From Casuarius casuarius (lineage: Eukaryota; Chordata; Aves; Casuariiformes; Casuariidae): a stretch of DNA of 64,000 nt. Of this stretch, positions 37,978 through 51,200 are shown piece by piece; the stretch's first letter is position 1; the number at the start of each line of letters is the position of its first letter. The stretch covers positions 7,629,237-7,693,236 of the forward strand of contig PTFA01000010.1 of assembly GCA_003342895.1 (NCBI GenBank), written 5' to 3'. The notes beneath the pieces were generated by a model. The model was not told the origin of the DNA and searched no databases. It saw only the letters and a program-made list of their open reading frames with translations. The translations under genes were made by a program, and so were the position numbers.

Positions 37978-38135
37978 GACTCCTCAGTGGGCAGACCTCT
38001 CCGACCAACGCCAAACTGGAGAAGCTAGACCCCCAGCAGGTGCTGCAGCTCTGCCTCCGGTACCAAGACCATCTTCACCAATGTGCAGAAGCAGTTGCCT
38101 TTGACCAGAATGCGTTAGTGAAGCGCGTCAAGGAG
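37978..38135 (+). CDS. BORCS5: BORCS5 internal coding exon (exon 3 of 4 in the mammalian gene), partial CDS
   Basis: BORCS5 (myrlysin) is a subunit of BORC, the multisubunit complex on the cytosolic face of lysosomes that recruits the GTPase ARL8 and so couples lysosomes to kinesins for outward movement. The exon follows a pyrimidine-rich tract ending in ccttccag and is followed by the donor gtaggt at 38136. Its first two bases complete a Gly codon split with the previous exon, then 52 codons follow. The translation starts [17 protein letters not shown] and continues with a block containing [20 protein letters not shown], which matches vertebrate BORCS5 as I remember it. It ends in KRVKE; mammals have KRIKE. 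The exon ends in phase 0, exactly where the terminal exon resumes with MDLSVETL. The Leu/Ala/Gln/Lys-rich composition fits the helical, coiled-coil nature of BORC subunits. The roughly 67 residues encoded upstream were not found in this window. Confidence 0.97.
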
Positions 38136-39077
38136 GTAGGTACTGCCCATGGAGAATGTGGCTTCTGGTGGGGAAGGGCTTGGGGGCCCCAGAGTGTCTG
38201 TCTTGAACTATGAATGCCAGTGTTTGCTGTAGATGGCCTTGGTCACCTGTAGCACTCTATTTTAAAATAAACCCTATAGAGAAACTGCATGTATGCATTT
38301 CAAGCAGAGAAGTTGCCTGACTTTCATAGTGATTACCCTTAGATGCTATATTTATTGGTTCCCGGCTCTAAACACTGTGTGTTCCTCTAGTACTTACTGT
38401 ACCATGAGTAACTATTAAAGAAGTAAAAGATTACTGGAGTTTTTTAAAGGTAATCTTTATTTAGACCTGTATGCTTAACATTTTGTTCTGCATCATGGTT
38501 AAGCTCTAATTCAAGGAAAGAAATAGTTATCTTTTATGGCTGGGGAAGGTAGTATTTCTTTCTTGCTTCAGTGGATTTGTGGAGCTCTGTCCTTGTTTTC
38601 CAAGCCTGTAACAAGCTGCCTCGTCTCTGACCCATGCAACTTTTGCTTCCTACCTCCTCTAGAAGGCCTAGAGGATTCAAACTTAGCCTGTATCAGGACC
38701 CGGAATATCCTATTATAGTCCAGAGGAGAAGCTGGATGTGGGAACAATTGGAAGCAAGCAACAAGCAAATCCTTATTACATATGCCTTATTTCTGCTGTC
38801 TGGGAGAAGCAGAGAAGGGAAGGTGTCATCAGAAACAAGAGCCTCAAGTAGGGTTGAAAATACTGATTGGGAAAAAGGAGCTGGGCCTGACTGTCGTTGA
38901 AGGGATGGTTGGGTGGTAGTGAGAGCATACGCAGCAGGGAAAATAGCAACTAGAGAAACAGAACAGGTGGGAGGAAGAAATGGAATTTTTCTCTTAAGTT
39001 ATAATCAAATACAAATGTGTGCCTTTTAGTGGTCACTTCAACTACACAGTTCTTGAGGAAAGTCAAGCTCCTTATTT

Positions 39078-39099
39078 GATAGATGGATAGATAGATATA
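39078..39099. repeat. Short GATA tetranucleotide repeat
   Basis: About five GATA/GATG units. It is a minor microsatellite. Confidence 0.85.
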
Positions 39100-40202
39100 A
39101 AATCAGGGCCTGAATATGAGTTGTGCCTTTCTGAACACTTTAGATAATGCTTCTGGTTTATCACTCAGAAAGTCAAACTTATTCCTCCAGAGGCATATTT
39201 TAGGGTTGCTTCTTCCCATTCTGTGGTTATATTGTAGTCCTGATTTATTTTTAAAGACATCTTCCTGTGCTGCTATGAAGTATGTTGACTTTACTGATAA
39301 GGCACAGGGAACATAGGACAAATCCTATGAAAGAAAGATAACTGTATTACTGTGCTGCTTCTGACAGTGTCAAATTTAGGAATGTGCTTTTTGACCTACA
39401 TCCACAGAATACCTGCCCAATATTTCTCCACTGTTTTTTCTCCTTGTGCTGCTGCCTAACAGATTATCAGTGAGAGAATCCCAGTGTCCACATTTTAGTG
39501 TGGAACTTCAGGATGTAGAAAGGTTTTGGAGGGACTATGCGTTTACCACTAAGCCATCATCTGAAAATCACTGATCTGCTTAAATAGTCAGTGATACTTA
39601 TGGGGAGGAAATTAATTCCTAGAATGGTCAGCCTGCAACTTTCTTGTGTGTGTAACTACTGATGTTGCAAGCAATAGAATAGCTGACAGTTTTTTAAAGT
39701 CAAGATAGATTGGCGTGAGAGGAGATGCTATTTGAGAGTCGTTTCTTATGTGTTCACAGGTGCGTCGAAGAACTGGTGGATGTTGCATTTGTCAATAGTC
39801 TGAGACTGAATACCTTTCAATGTCAAAAGAAAAATTTTGGGGCAGGTGGTTAATTTTTACTCATACTCTTTAAAGAATGACCTTGATTCATTGTTGTTAT
39901 ATTGGCTTAGAGTTAAGAAATCCCACATGAAAAACTGGATAATAAATTTGATTCATGGGCTGTTTTGAGAAGCTGCTGTCACCATAAAGTGGTAACTCCA
40001 AAATAACACGGGAGCCATTAAAAAAGGCCCCTTTTTACTTTGGTGTATCGAGATCTGAGGCCAGCTATTGCACAAGATTTCCAGATGTTGGTGACTCAGA
40101 TCGCACAATCTCAGAAATGGGATTTAATTGCCAACCTAATGACAGTGTACTGTATTAATCCAAGCAGATTGTAATTCTTTTGGCTGTTAAAGTGTGAGAG
40201 TG

Positions 40203-40234
40203 AATATCAGCATGATTTAATATCAGCATGATTT
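40203..40234. repeat. Perfect 16-bp tandem duplication
   Basis: Aatatcagcatgattt is repeated exactly at 40203-40218 and 40219-40234. Confidence 0.95.
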
Positions 40235-42790
40235 AAAGTCATGGTGGACTCTACCATTGTTCTTTTAGAAAATGCAACCTTAGTTGGATTTGCTTTCTAT
40301 TGGGCCAGTGGGAGATTGCCATTCAAATTAGTGATGGTGATATTTTCTTCCAGTTCATAAAGGTAACAATTTTTTTCATGGAAAGCGAATACTACTATGA
40401 TACGGGGTTGATGTTGTCACTGACATCTTGATCATGGTCTCCTCTATAACAAAGTGAAGGAAAAGTGGACAAGTCTGTAACTTGGGCAACTGGCAAGTCC
40501 GTTCCTGTTTTTTTGTCACAGCACTTAAGTAACTTCAGATGCTTTGAATCCCTCTGTCAGATCTGGTGGCTGTTCATTTTCCTTTACTGTTCATTTTCCT
40601 AATAATTTTTAAATGTTTTTCTTGCAAGGGCTGTTCTGTGTGTGTGTTCTGGAGAAGCCGGGTGGGACCCACTTAGCTGGAATCATTCTTTCCAAATTGT
40701 TTGGGCTCTCTTTAGTGCACTAAATTGAACCGCTGTTGACATTTGTTGACAACAAAGGGTGTAGCTGAACTGGAGCAGAGTAGGTCTCTAGTTACAAGTG
40801 TAGACAAAGAAAATTGCATTTGACTGCGCCCATTTGTCAGCAATGATTTAGTTTTGCAGTGTAGACAAAGCTTTGACTGTTGGTAAGGAGTAAAGGATGA
40901 AAAAGAATATGAAGTGTATTGCGAAAAGCATACTGTGTGCATGAACAAGAGTGAGTACATTTTTATCCTCACTTCAGTTGTCAGTGTTTCCTTTTTTCTT
41001 TTTTTAACCCTGGATATATTGGAGTATTTCTTTCTTCTTCTGAAAACAGGCTATTTCCAAGGGAATAGTGCTTTTAACTTTATTACAAAATGTTGGTAAA
41101 CTTCAGTCCTTGATTTCTGCTGTTTATCTCAGGGCTGTTCACTTTTCATGGGCTTTCACTGACTATCTTCAATGTTGTAATAGTCCTACTGTATAGTATG
41201 CTACGGTCACTTTTACTGCAGCTAGTATTTTTTTAAAATTCTCCCTGACAAAATGTCCCAGGGCAAGTATCTTTTGCTTATTGTCCACGTGTCCAGGAAA
41301 AAAAAAAAATCACGTTTTTTGACAAAACTCAAAGTACTGCTGCCAATTTAATGGTTCTTGATAACTCATTACTGATTGGACTAGTTTGTAAATCAGTTCA
41401 CAATCTAAATTAAAATGGTTCTTAATTGAAAAGAGAATAATCTACGGGAAACAAAAAACCTTGTGTGTCAGTGGTTGCTATAGCTGCTCTAAGTAGACCC
41501 ATCTGTGTCTTTCCTTACTTTGGGGACCACAGCAGTCTGGTTTTGCTCTCTATACCATTTCCAAGTGTAGCCAGAATTGCCTTGCAGTGGGGCAGCCAGA
41601 GCTACGTAGTCTCCTAAACCGAGCTGCTTTGTGCTTTCCAGCTTACTTTGACTGTTCTCTGTCTCGAAGAATTATATTTTGCCAAGCGTTTCCTTGGAGG
41701 GGAAATAATTGAAGGTGTGATTGAAGGTAGTTGGCCCAGCTGTCAGCAGTTACACTTACTTGTACCTGAACTGTCCGGTTTTGGAAGAGATTGATTTTAC
41801 CACAATAGTCTTTGCCTTCACTGCCATAAAAAGGGATATGCTTGCATCTTTTCAGGGAAACATAACCAATATGCATTAAATATTATGTTTTGTATTAATT
41901 TTTGGCAGCTGACTCACCGTCTGTTGCAATACAGCATTAATTCCAGGACCAATGAAATATTTAATATTCCTTTTATTTTTTTTTCCCTTATTTGTTTGAA
42001 AAACAACAGAATAGCAATTTGAGATTTGTGTGTGTGCTAATTCATGCTTATGGCATCTGACAACATTTGACAATATCCGAGGAAAAAGCCTATGTCTTGC
42101 TTTTTCTGGGTGGTATGTCTGCCCTTTGATATTTCGTAGGGTAAAAATTATTAGTTTGTTGGATTAATCATCCTACTGTTGATTTCTGTGAACACGCTGT
42201 TCAGATGGGTCTGGAAACAGGATCTGGTTTATCTACTGATGGTGGGTGGGACCCAGTGAGCTTGTTAATATGTGTATGCTAAGAAAAAGGTATATTAAAA
42301 AAAAAATAATGCATTATAAAATGCTAAGATAGAAAAGGCAGTAATGGCTAGTTAACAGGTTAAAGTGATCTTACCTGCATGTTGGGGCTTCTGCCACAGA
42401 GTGTTTAATGATGGGGGCAGAGTTGCCACACCTCACAGAGGGTGTGATACTTAAGGCTAAAAATCACTGCTGAACCATGACTTGCTAAACAGAGATAAAA
42501 CAATCTCAGTCTGCTTATTCGAGTGTTGCGCTGGATCCCATAATACAAAATCTCTCTCTTTACTATATGTCTGCATGAGGAGAAAAGGGCTTAACTGCAG
42601 TATTCTTTTTTTTCATTTCTGTGGTGGATTTAGGGTCCTGGCTGTACACAGAAAGTCTTAAATCCCTGCATCCCGTTCCTGTCTCTGCTGTGACAATGCT
42701 GTAGGTCTGTGTTATAACTAGCTTAAAATGTTGAGAAACTCCAGCTGCCACTGGGTTTATGGGGGTTGTGTGCTCTCTCGAGCAGGAGTC

Positions 42791-42885
42791 TCTGCCTCAG
42801 TTTTGTGATCTGTAAAATGGAGGGTTTCTATGAAGATTAGTTTGAAGATAAACATTGACCGGCACTAAATATTAGGTATGATGTC
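42791..42885 (+). mobile_element. MIR-type SINE fossil (3' part)
   Basis: Ctgcctcagttttgtgatct followed by gtaaaatggagg, then tgaagattagtttgaagata and cattgaccggcacta, keeps the order of the MIR 3' part (gcctcagttttctcatctgtaaaatgggg, then gtgaggattaaatgagataa, then cagtgcctggcac). It is diverged and headless. Confidence 0.7.
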
Positions 42886-45221
42886 AGGGGGGAGAAATAA
42901 ATGAAGCTTGGAGAGTGTTGTTAGAGTCCAGACATTAATATCAGTTACTGGCATGCCACATACCAAATTGCAGTGTGTGGCTTGTTTCATACTTATAATT
43001 TTTCAATGCAATGTCTCATTTTGTTGAACAAATTTTCCAGAATAGTGTGTGCATGGCTTTCTTCTAACCGTTTGCTGCAAAAAGTAATTGTAGGTTTCTC
43101 TCGTATGTAGGTAAGATGTCCAGAAATATACTCTTAAATTTTGGCTAATAAATAACTTTTGCAGCTCCGCATACACTAGTGTTTCCCAATACATTTCAGC
43201 TGTTTAAGATTACTAGATAACAGTTAAATCATGTTATTTCATATAAGCAGCAAGTCTAGTGCATTAGACATGCCAACAAGAAAACATAATTCAGAAGTCA
43301 TTAAATGTCATAAAAGTTTTGAGAAGCGTTACGTATAAGCACATTTCAACTTATGCCCTGTACTTACGGCTCATAAACTTCTGATTCAGCCATCCAGGTC
43401 ATCACACATTTGAAGTAAAACATGCTCAGCAATTTGGGGACTTAGGAATTTTAGGGGGTTTTTTTGTGAATGCCTTGTGGCTTTTTGACTTTTATTGCAA
43501 ATATGTTGTTTCTGTGGCTTCTTCTTTTTAGAATAGACCTGTTACCTGGTGGAAAAATGTGCTAGGGAATGTGGCCTACAGAGGTCATCAACATTGTTTT
43601 GCTCTCTCCTGAGGGAAGGATGGATTTGCAATGGGTAGGGCCATTGGCTTTGGGCCCCTCTCATTCCAGAGCCTGGAGGGGTGAGAGTGGTAGGGAGAGC
43701 TTGTAGAGGTTTGAAATTTGCCAGTGGGGATTTAAGGGCAAGCTATGTTGAAGGTAGTGGTAAAGGAAAAAGCTCTCTAAACATGAGAAGCAGGTCCGTC
43801 AACAAGAATGAATGTTGGGCCAGAAACCTTGGAAAGACATTGCCTGGCTTAAAGGGCTGCTCAGACAAAGATTTTTGGATGGATTGTATTGAGCTGCATA
43901 TTTGTTTTCTGTGGGACTGGAGCTCTGTGCAGCAGTTAGACTCAGGATGTGTATGTGCTGCAAGCACAGGAGATTTGCACTGAATAATGTACCATGCTAG
44001 TCACTTTTCTTAGCTCCGAATCTCCCGGAGCAGAGAGCTTCAGACCCTATAGGATTCACACAGTGCTCCGGTCACAGTTGACCAGCATCCCTTCTGAGAA
44101 TGGACTAAATGTATGGTAAGTATTGCAGAGGTGTGTTTCTGTTCTTGTTTCGGGTTAGCTTGGTTTTCAGTACTCTGAGTGTCAAACCTTTGTTGCTCTT
44201 ATTGTTAGTTAGGGTTTCCCTGTAAAGGTTGGTGTTAAGGTTGTATTTCAGGGTGTCAGAGCTGTGTCTCCAGAACTACTTATGAAACCTGTTTTCAGCA
44301 GACATGCCCTGAGAATGGAGGAATTCGGTGCATTAAATATATTCTTTAGCATCTTGGAATTACAAGATTGACGAGGACTGTGGCAATCTATCAGGCTCTT
44401 TATTTCTCTTTTCTTCCCTGATGAAGTGTTATTTATAAAGAATGGAATTTTAACTGAGCAGGCACTGTCATGCAGAAATAAATGTGCAGCATTACTGAGC
44501 TGAGAGCTGCAGTCATGTCCTTTAGTTGATGTTGCTTTTCTTCCTCTAGCCCAGTGTGCTAGTAGCTGGAGTTCTGGAGTAGCGGAGAGATGTTTCCACC
44601 AGCCAGAATCAAAACGGGAAACTGCTTTTGAAACGGCTTCACAATCGTCGTTTTAATACATAGAATAGATGTCTTGCTGTGTATGCCCTAGGCAGATGAC
44701 CAGTGCTTTTCTGTACCTGAACTTTATGAAGTGATCTAGCAGTTATTAAGGAAGAAGAGAGATTGTTTAGACTGAAATCTGTTCTATTAACACACACTGC
44801 TTCATGTGGCTTCATTAAAAACTGTTCCTCATTCCTACAATATATGTGCAAAACCAGGTGAACTGTGCTGCTGTCTCTTGTTTTCTGTGCTTTGGTTTCT
44901 TACGGCCTTTTGGGAAAAGGTGAGATCTGAAATGGAATCCTTTCCACCATCAGATTTCCAAGAAAGGATAGAAGATAAAACTTAAGCAAATATCGTGCAA
45001 CCAAAAAGATTTGCATTACCGTAAAACATAGGCACTTGAAAGACTGGCATACTCTAGCATGCTAAGCCTGATGTTAACACTTTCAGCAATATTAGTTCAT
45101 GGAGTTTATAGTTATCAGGTGCAAGAAGGAACAGAGTTCAGTTTCCTTTCAGGGCTCATTTAAATGGGGAGATTGACTGAGTTTCTTATTCTAGCTTTGT
45201 TTCCCCAGGTTAAAAAGAAAG

Positions 45222-45234
45222 CCCCCCCCCCCCC
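45222..45234. repeat. C13 homopolymer
   Basis: Thirteen consecutive C residues in the intron. It is a likely length-variable site. Confidence 0.95.
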
Positions 45235-48200
45235 GCCAAAAAATGCTGTAGAGCTTCAAATAGGAGTAAAAAGTGTCGAAGCCTGTTCCAGAGTTAGCAG
45301 ATGTGATTCTGAATTTGTGCATGAAACAGGCTTGATGAGATGTGAAAAAAGCAACTGTCAGCCTTAGATGCATCAGGCAAGGTATTGCCAGGAGAAATAG
45401 GAACGTATCTGCGGCGTATTGGCCAAGGCTGTGTGACGACCTCCTGTGATGTGCTGTGCGAACTGTTCATCGCTACATTGGAGGAGGGAGAGCTCACGGC
45501 ACAGGCGAAGGGTAACAAGGGTGCCTGGGCAGTGGAAAACTTTTGGGAGGAAACTGGCACTGCTTTACTTGATTGGCTTAGCAAAATGAAGGCCAAAAAA
45601 GGTATGATTTCTCTTTCTAAATTAGTCTGGGGTTCACACACACGTAAATGCCCTTCTCCCTGCCTGATGGTCTGTGTTGATACAGGAAGAGCCATTTACA
45701 GACTTTCATTCTTAATAATTACTTCATGTTTCAGCGTTGAATTGAAATTTTCAAGGTGTCAGCTCTACCCCTAAGTGAGAATTGGGGTTTTGTTTTATTT
45801 TGTTCCTGGAATGTTAACTAAAAGCTGCTCAGCAGTTTGACACTCATTTTAGATATCTTGGCCGATGTTATTTGCAAATATTTGGAGTTGTGTTGATTAT
45901 TTAAAGATGCTAGGTGGTAGTTTGGGGCGGGGGGAAGGGGTTGACCTTGTGTTAGCAGCCCTATAATTAGCATTTTGATGTAAATCAGATGTGATCTGCA
46001 AAGATGATTTCATGTTAAAAGAATTACAAAGCCTCAGTGCAAGTAATCTGTCCATCTTGCTCTTTACGAAGAGTAGGGTTTGTGTTTTAATGTTTGTATG
46101 ACACTGGGGCATGAGTGTTTCTGTATGAGAACACTATTAGCGGTTATTTCAGCGCTACCCTGGAGATACGAAAAATATCATTTATTGGTATTTAATTGCT
46201 GTGGGCCTTGTTCCTGACTGATGTGATATCTGCTTCTGTGACCTAGTATCAGACGCTGAATATAGTATAGTGAGATACCTTATAGTTAAGAATATTAACT
46301 ATGCTAGACTGTGGCATAGAAGGCAAGAAATATGATTTACCAGAAGAGGAAATGATCCATTCGAGGAGCAATTACTGGGATTGGCAAATTATTCAAAAAA
46401 TAAAATCCCAAATCACATGAATTTCAGCTGAAGAAGGTGCTCAGGTATTTGTACAATAGCAGTATTTGACCAAAGAATTTAGAGAGTTTTTCAGGTCATA
46501 AAGGATTCTTGGATTGTAGCCTTCCCTTTTGTTTAATCCAGTCCATAGAATTTAATTCTTGATGATGCCCCCGGCTAAACTTCATGGGAACTGAAGATGA
46601 ACTACTTATTTTTTCAATTAAAAGCTCTCCTGCTGTGTCAGTGTAATTTTTCAAATGCCTTTTGACTTTTAATTTTTTCTAGAGATCTATTTGTAGACAT
46701 GAACAAGGAGAGAGGAGTATTCAGCCTTTCCTGAAAGTTGAGTCCCTTGAGGCTCAATAAAATAAACAAGGACACTCAGAGTGGCTTAGGGTTGCAACTG
46801 ATTGCTTGTCGAACTCTTGTCCGAATCGTTGAACTTGGTGATTGTATATTCTTCTGTTATCATACCATGAATAACAGTGTAATCCACAGCCTTTGGCTTC
46901 AGAAGAGCTTGCTGTGATCAAGATTTCCTTGAGGCCTTCCTGAAGTAAAAGACATACTAGCAGCTGTGGTGACCTCCAGAGAAGTGCTGGGACGTTTAAG
47001 CTTCAGCTGCGTGGAAGTATGATGGAGGAGTCTGTCTTAAAGGTGACTCTTCTGGAAATGAAGGTGTTTCTCCCCTTCTTGTCATCCTCAGGATGTAGGT
47101 CGCCCATTCCTTCATGTTCTGTTTGGAAGAAAGACAGCTGGTATAGAGCTTCAAAAAATATTTCAAAAATGTTTTAGATTATCAGTTTCGAATACTGTTA
47201 GAGCTGCCATATATTTGAGCATCCTCGGGGAGAAGAAATTGGATTTGGACATTTTGCATGAGAAGTGCAGGTGTTGGAGAAAAAGCAGAAGCTTTGTCTG
47301 GGCTGTCAGATGTGAAGAAATCCCCACTTTCTGACTGCTGAGTGCTTGTGCCTCTGCATCTCTCATGCTTCAGACTTGTGTGTGCACAGCCCATCTGTAT
47401 AGCACATGGTGGGGAGGTCTGATGCAGCCAGATGTGTTGAACTTGCTGAGTAAGTGCAGCACGGTGATTGAACCCATCTTTATGCCTGCAGTTCCCCAGA
47501 CAAAAAGAAGAGGGAGTCCGAGATAATCGTAACTTTTTGCCACTTCCTTCTCAAGCTGTAGGAACTAGTTAAAACTCAGTTCTGGCATTTTCTGAGAAAA
47601 GAGGTTTGAGAGCCTTTTCTCCTGAAGCAGTGCTTTTCTGTAGACCGTCTCTGGCTTGCAGAATGTCTAACTCTGAGTATATATGGCAAAGCATTCAAAA
47701 TTTTGAAAGACCTTTTGTAGGACATAGGGAAAGAAGGGATACAACTATCAGATCTCAAGTGCGAAGCTGTGAATAATACCATTATATCAGGTTGCTTGCA
47801 AATGTAATGGTACTGCCTGTGTTTTGGATAGCATCTTTTCACTTTAAAATGGAAACAGCGGCTTTTCTTGAGAAACATCTCGTTAGTGATATTGGTTGTC
47901 TCTCTTCAAATCAAAACTTACTCTTGGCAGGAAGAACAACTTCCTTAAGTCATTCTGAAATGTTAAAAATCCACAATTGAAATACTAAGTAAAACCTTAA
48001 TGGTAAATAACATTTGCAAGTGCTGTTGTCCTATAATATTCAAGCTCTGGCCGGATATAGGCATGTTTTGAATGAGTAATATGGCATCAGTGTAAAATCT
48101 GAAATAAAGAACTGAAGGACCTGTTTTTAAGGCAGAAATGTTAGGTTGCCTGTCATGAATTGTGTAAGTTAGCATTTAAGTAACAGATCAGTCTGCAACA

Positions 48201-51200
48201 GATGCAGATTTTTCTTTCTTCAGGAACAGCTAATGAAAGACAGGCTAGGATTCTCTGATTCATTTCTGCAGAGTCTTACTGCTACAAAAGGGAGGTTTTA
48301 TGAGGACTCTAAACACACCAGTTCATTTGTATTATGTATTGTCTGGGTGTTTGTGTGGTTTTTTTTTTTCCCCCCTCTAAACTTTGTCACTTGGGAGAGG
48401 TGGAGAAAAAGCATTTTTAATGCTTTGAATGCAACAACATTTCATAGTTTTGATAAAATTCTCTTAGCTTAGAAAGTCCCAAGCTTGTCAAAACCTTTTT
48501 TTTACTTTGAGATCAAAACCAGACTCTTAATTTCCACACAGGAATAAATGAGCAGCAGTGCAGTTCCTGAGTGTATCAGAACTGGGTATGCAAGATCCCC
48601 TTTAATGGACAACCTGTTCTTTCTATGTAGATTTAAGGCAGTGCTGTTAGGTGGAGCATGCTGGTGCATCTTTGTATATGGCTCTTATTTCTCAGAAATG
48701 AGTTTTTAGATGCATGTAGGTTATTCTGTGAAAGCAGTGATTGAAAGGTCTAAAAAAATATTCTTACTAGTTAGAAGTTGATGAGCTAAATATTACAATA
48801 ACCTTTTCTTGGTGATATTTCAGAATGCTTACTTAAGATTCTTGTTGTTCTGGTTATGCTTGTAAATATATCAGTTCTTTGGAATCTCTCTTTTTTTCTT
48901 TCCCCCCCTCCCACAACCTGTGAACACAAGACTGTGAAAAGACTGTAAATGACTGTGAGGCTCTGGTGACAGAGAGGCCTGAGGAGTTGAGGTTGTACTG
49001 TGTTAATACCATCCTGTGTCTTCTGTTAGATCTGAATTAAGTGACCTAGCACAGAAATGTGTTTTGTTCCTTTTTACAAACTATTTTGCCCTCATGAATG
49101 TGTTTCTTCCATGAGGCTGGATTTCCCTCATCACAGAGCAAGCCATTACTCAAGAAAAAGTAAATAAAAGGGTATTGAGTTGATACTTGGCATCTGCATT
49201 GTTTTCACCCACCAGTGACACATTTAGCCACTGGTATGAGAAGCAAGAATAACATGGGCATGTACACAGCAATGGAGGATAGCCATAGAGATAAAGAAAT
49301 AACAACCCCCGTATTCTGATCTAGACCTTTTGGGAGGGGGCCTGTCTGACATAAGAAGCTATGAGTGAGGAGGAATCAGCAGCGCTTGATGGTACTTCGG
49401 TGACTGTGCGGCTGAAGGGTCGGTTCAGCAAGCTGATTTAACAGAAAACTAAACCGCTGAAGAAAAGAGAGCCTTGAGAGAGAAGGATAATTAGTATCCA
49501 TGGTGTTGAGGGAAACGTTGGTAAGAAAAGTCCAGTAGAACAGAACTGTGGTATTAGATGTATCCAAGCTGGAGAGCTGGATATAGCTTCTACAGCACCA
49601 GATGGTTGCTAGTTGTCAGGCTTTGCTGTCCATCTTCTTCCACATCTGTGACATGGGGCCCTGCTTTTTCAAGTGCTTGGAAGTCTACTTGTTCAGTAGT
49701 GCTGAGTGAGTGGCAGGTACTGTTTTGATCTTAGCTTTAGGATCCTTTTATTAGTAACAGTGATAGCAGTCTTAACTCAGGTTTGGGGGTCTGCCAGTTG
49801 GCAGAGGGATTCTGGTAGCTCTCAAGCAGAGCAGCCTTGAAACGGAGCCGTGATGGAGAGGGGGCTGCAGAGTCGGGACATGGGGTAGCTACAGAAACAG
49901 CCTGGCTGACAATGTGATATACAAGAAAAGATTACATAAACGTAGAATAACTAATTTCAAGAATGACCCTACTGATTCTTTTGAATTCTTAATTTTTTTT
50001 TTTTTTGTGCAACTCAAGGCCTCCTCCCCAAAATAGATTAAACTTGGAGTTGCAGGCTCAGCAACCTATCTTATGCTATAGTGTATCTGCTATAGCTCTA
50101 AGAGACCATGTGTCGGTTTAGCTGTAGAAATCTTTTGAAATAAATAGCATTGTATGGCTGTGCTGCCTGAGCCCTGGCATACCTGTTGATGTTATTGAAA
50201 CACAGTGTTGAAGCCAGTTAAAATGACTACTGCACATTCTGCAGCTTGAACATGATCTGTGCAGTGCTCAGACTGGGTAACTCCTTGGCAGTTGTTTAGA
50301 GCAATGGCAAATTATAGAGGGAGAAAAAGGAACATTTTGATATGGGGTTAAGTCTTGGATGTGATGAGCAAAACTTAGAAACAAACAGAATTGTTTACTT
50401 GGCAGTGGTGCAGAGGAACTGTACTCATGACTGATACTGAAGAGTCGGATGTGGGATCCTCGGCTGGCTGCTGGCTGTCTCTGTTGTTTTCCACCCTGGC
50501 TAAGATGCTCGTCCAGTAAGTTTGTCACTTATCAGTGCATGGGAGAAGTGGGAAACGGAGGATGTTCCCATCATCAGGAAGTCATCACGATCTGGTGCGC
50601 TAACTTTGCGTGACATTATCAAAGCGAGAGAGGAGGAAAAAAAAAAGCACCATTCATTGAGCACATTTGTTTCCAGCCAGCGCAGAAAGAGCAGCTGTCT
50701 TCGGTTTTGAGTGCTTTGATTGAAAAGTATTTTCACACCAGCACATGGTGACTAATATTCCTTGCAGAGGTGTTCCTGCCTGGCACTTTCAGATGTGGCT
50801 CTTGTGCAGCTGCTGGAAGGAGCTCATCTAAACCCAGCTGGGCACCTGACACCATGGAGGGAAGGGCCACTTGTGCCGGGAGCACTGCTCTAGCTTTCTG
50901 GAATGAAGATTGTGGCCTAATTGCTGTGTTTTTTGAGTGGCAGCCATAGAGGATGGGAGCTAACAGGAAATGATTAGGACAGAGCAACAGTAAGAAGTGG
51001 ACATCTGGCTGCACTCTGGAAGGTTGAGTTACTGAATGAGGGGGAGAAAGCAAAACATCTTTTTGCCTCAATGGCATTTTATAAGGAAGGAATGGAGAAG
51101 GTGGGAAGACAGAGCATCCTCTTATGATTATGTATTGGTTTGTTACTGATGTCAGTAATGCCAATGCCTTTGATTCCAAGTTTGATGAATTGATGATGAT

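Noticed and set aside
40798..40870. Two copies of gtgtagacaaag 61 bp apart, reminiscent of old non-autonomous DNA transposons in reptiles
   Set aside because: Only a 12-mer is shared and no terminal inverted repeats or target-site duplication could be found.
45209..45367. Possible exon after a ttccccag acceptor, proline-rich through the C13 run
   Set aside because: The open frame has no good donor before its stop, and the proline run is simply the C homopolymer.
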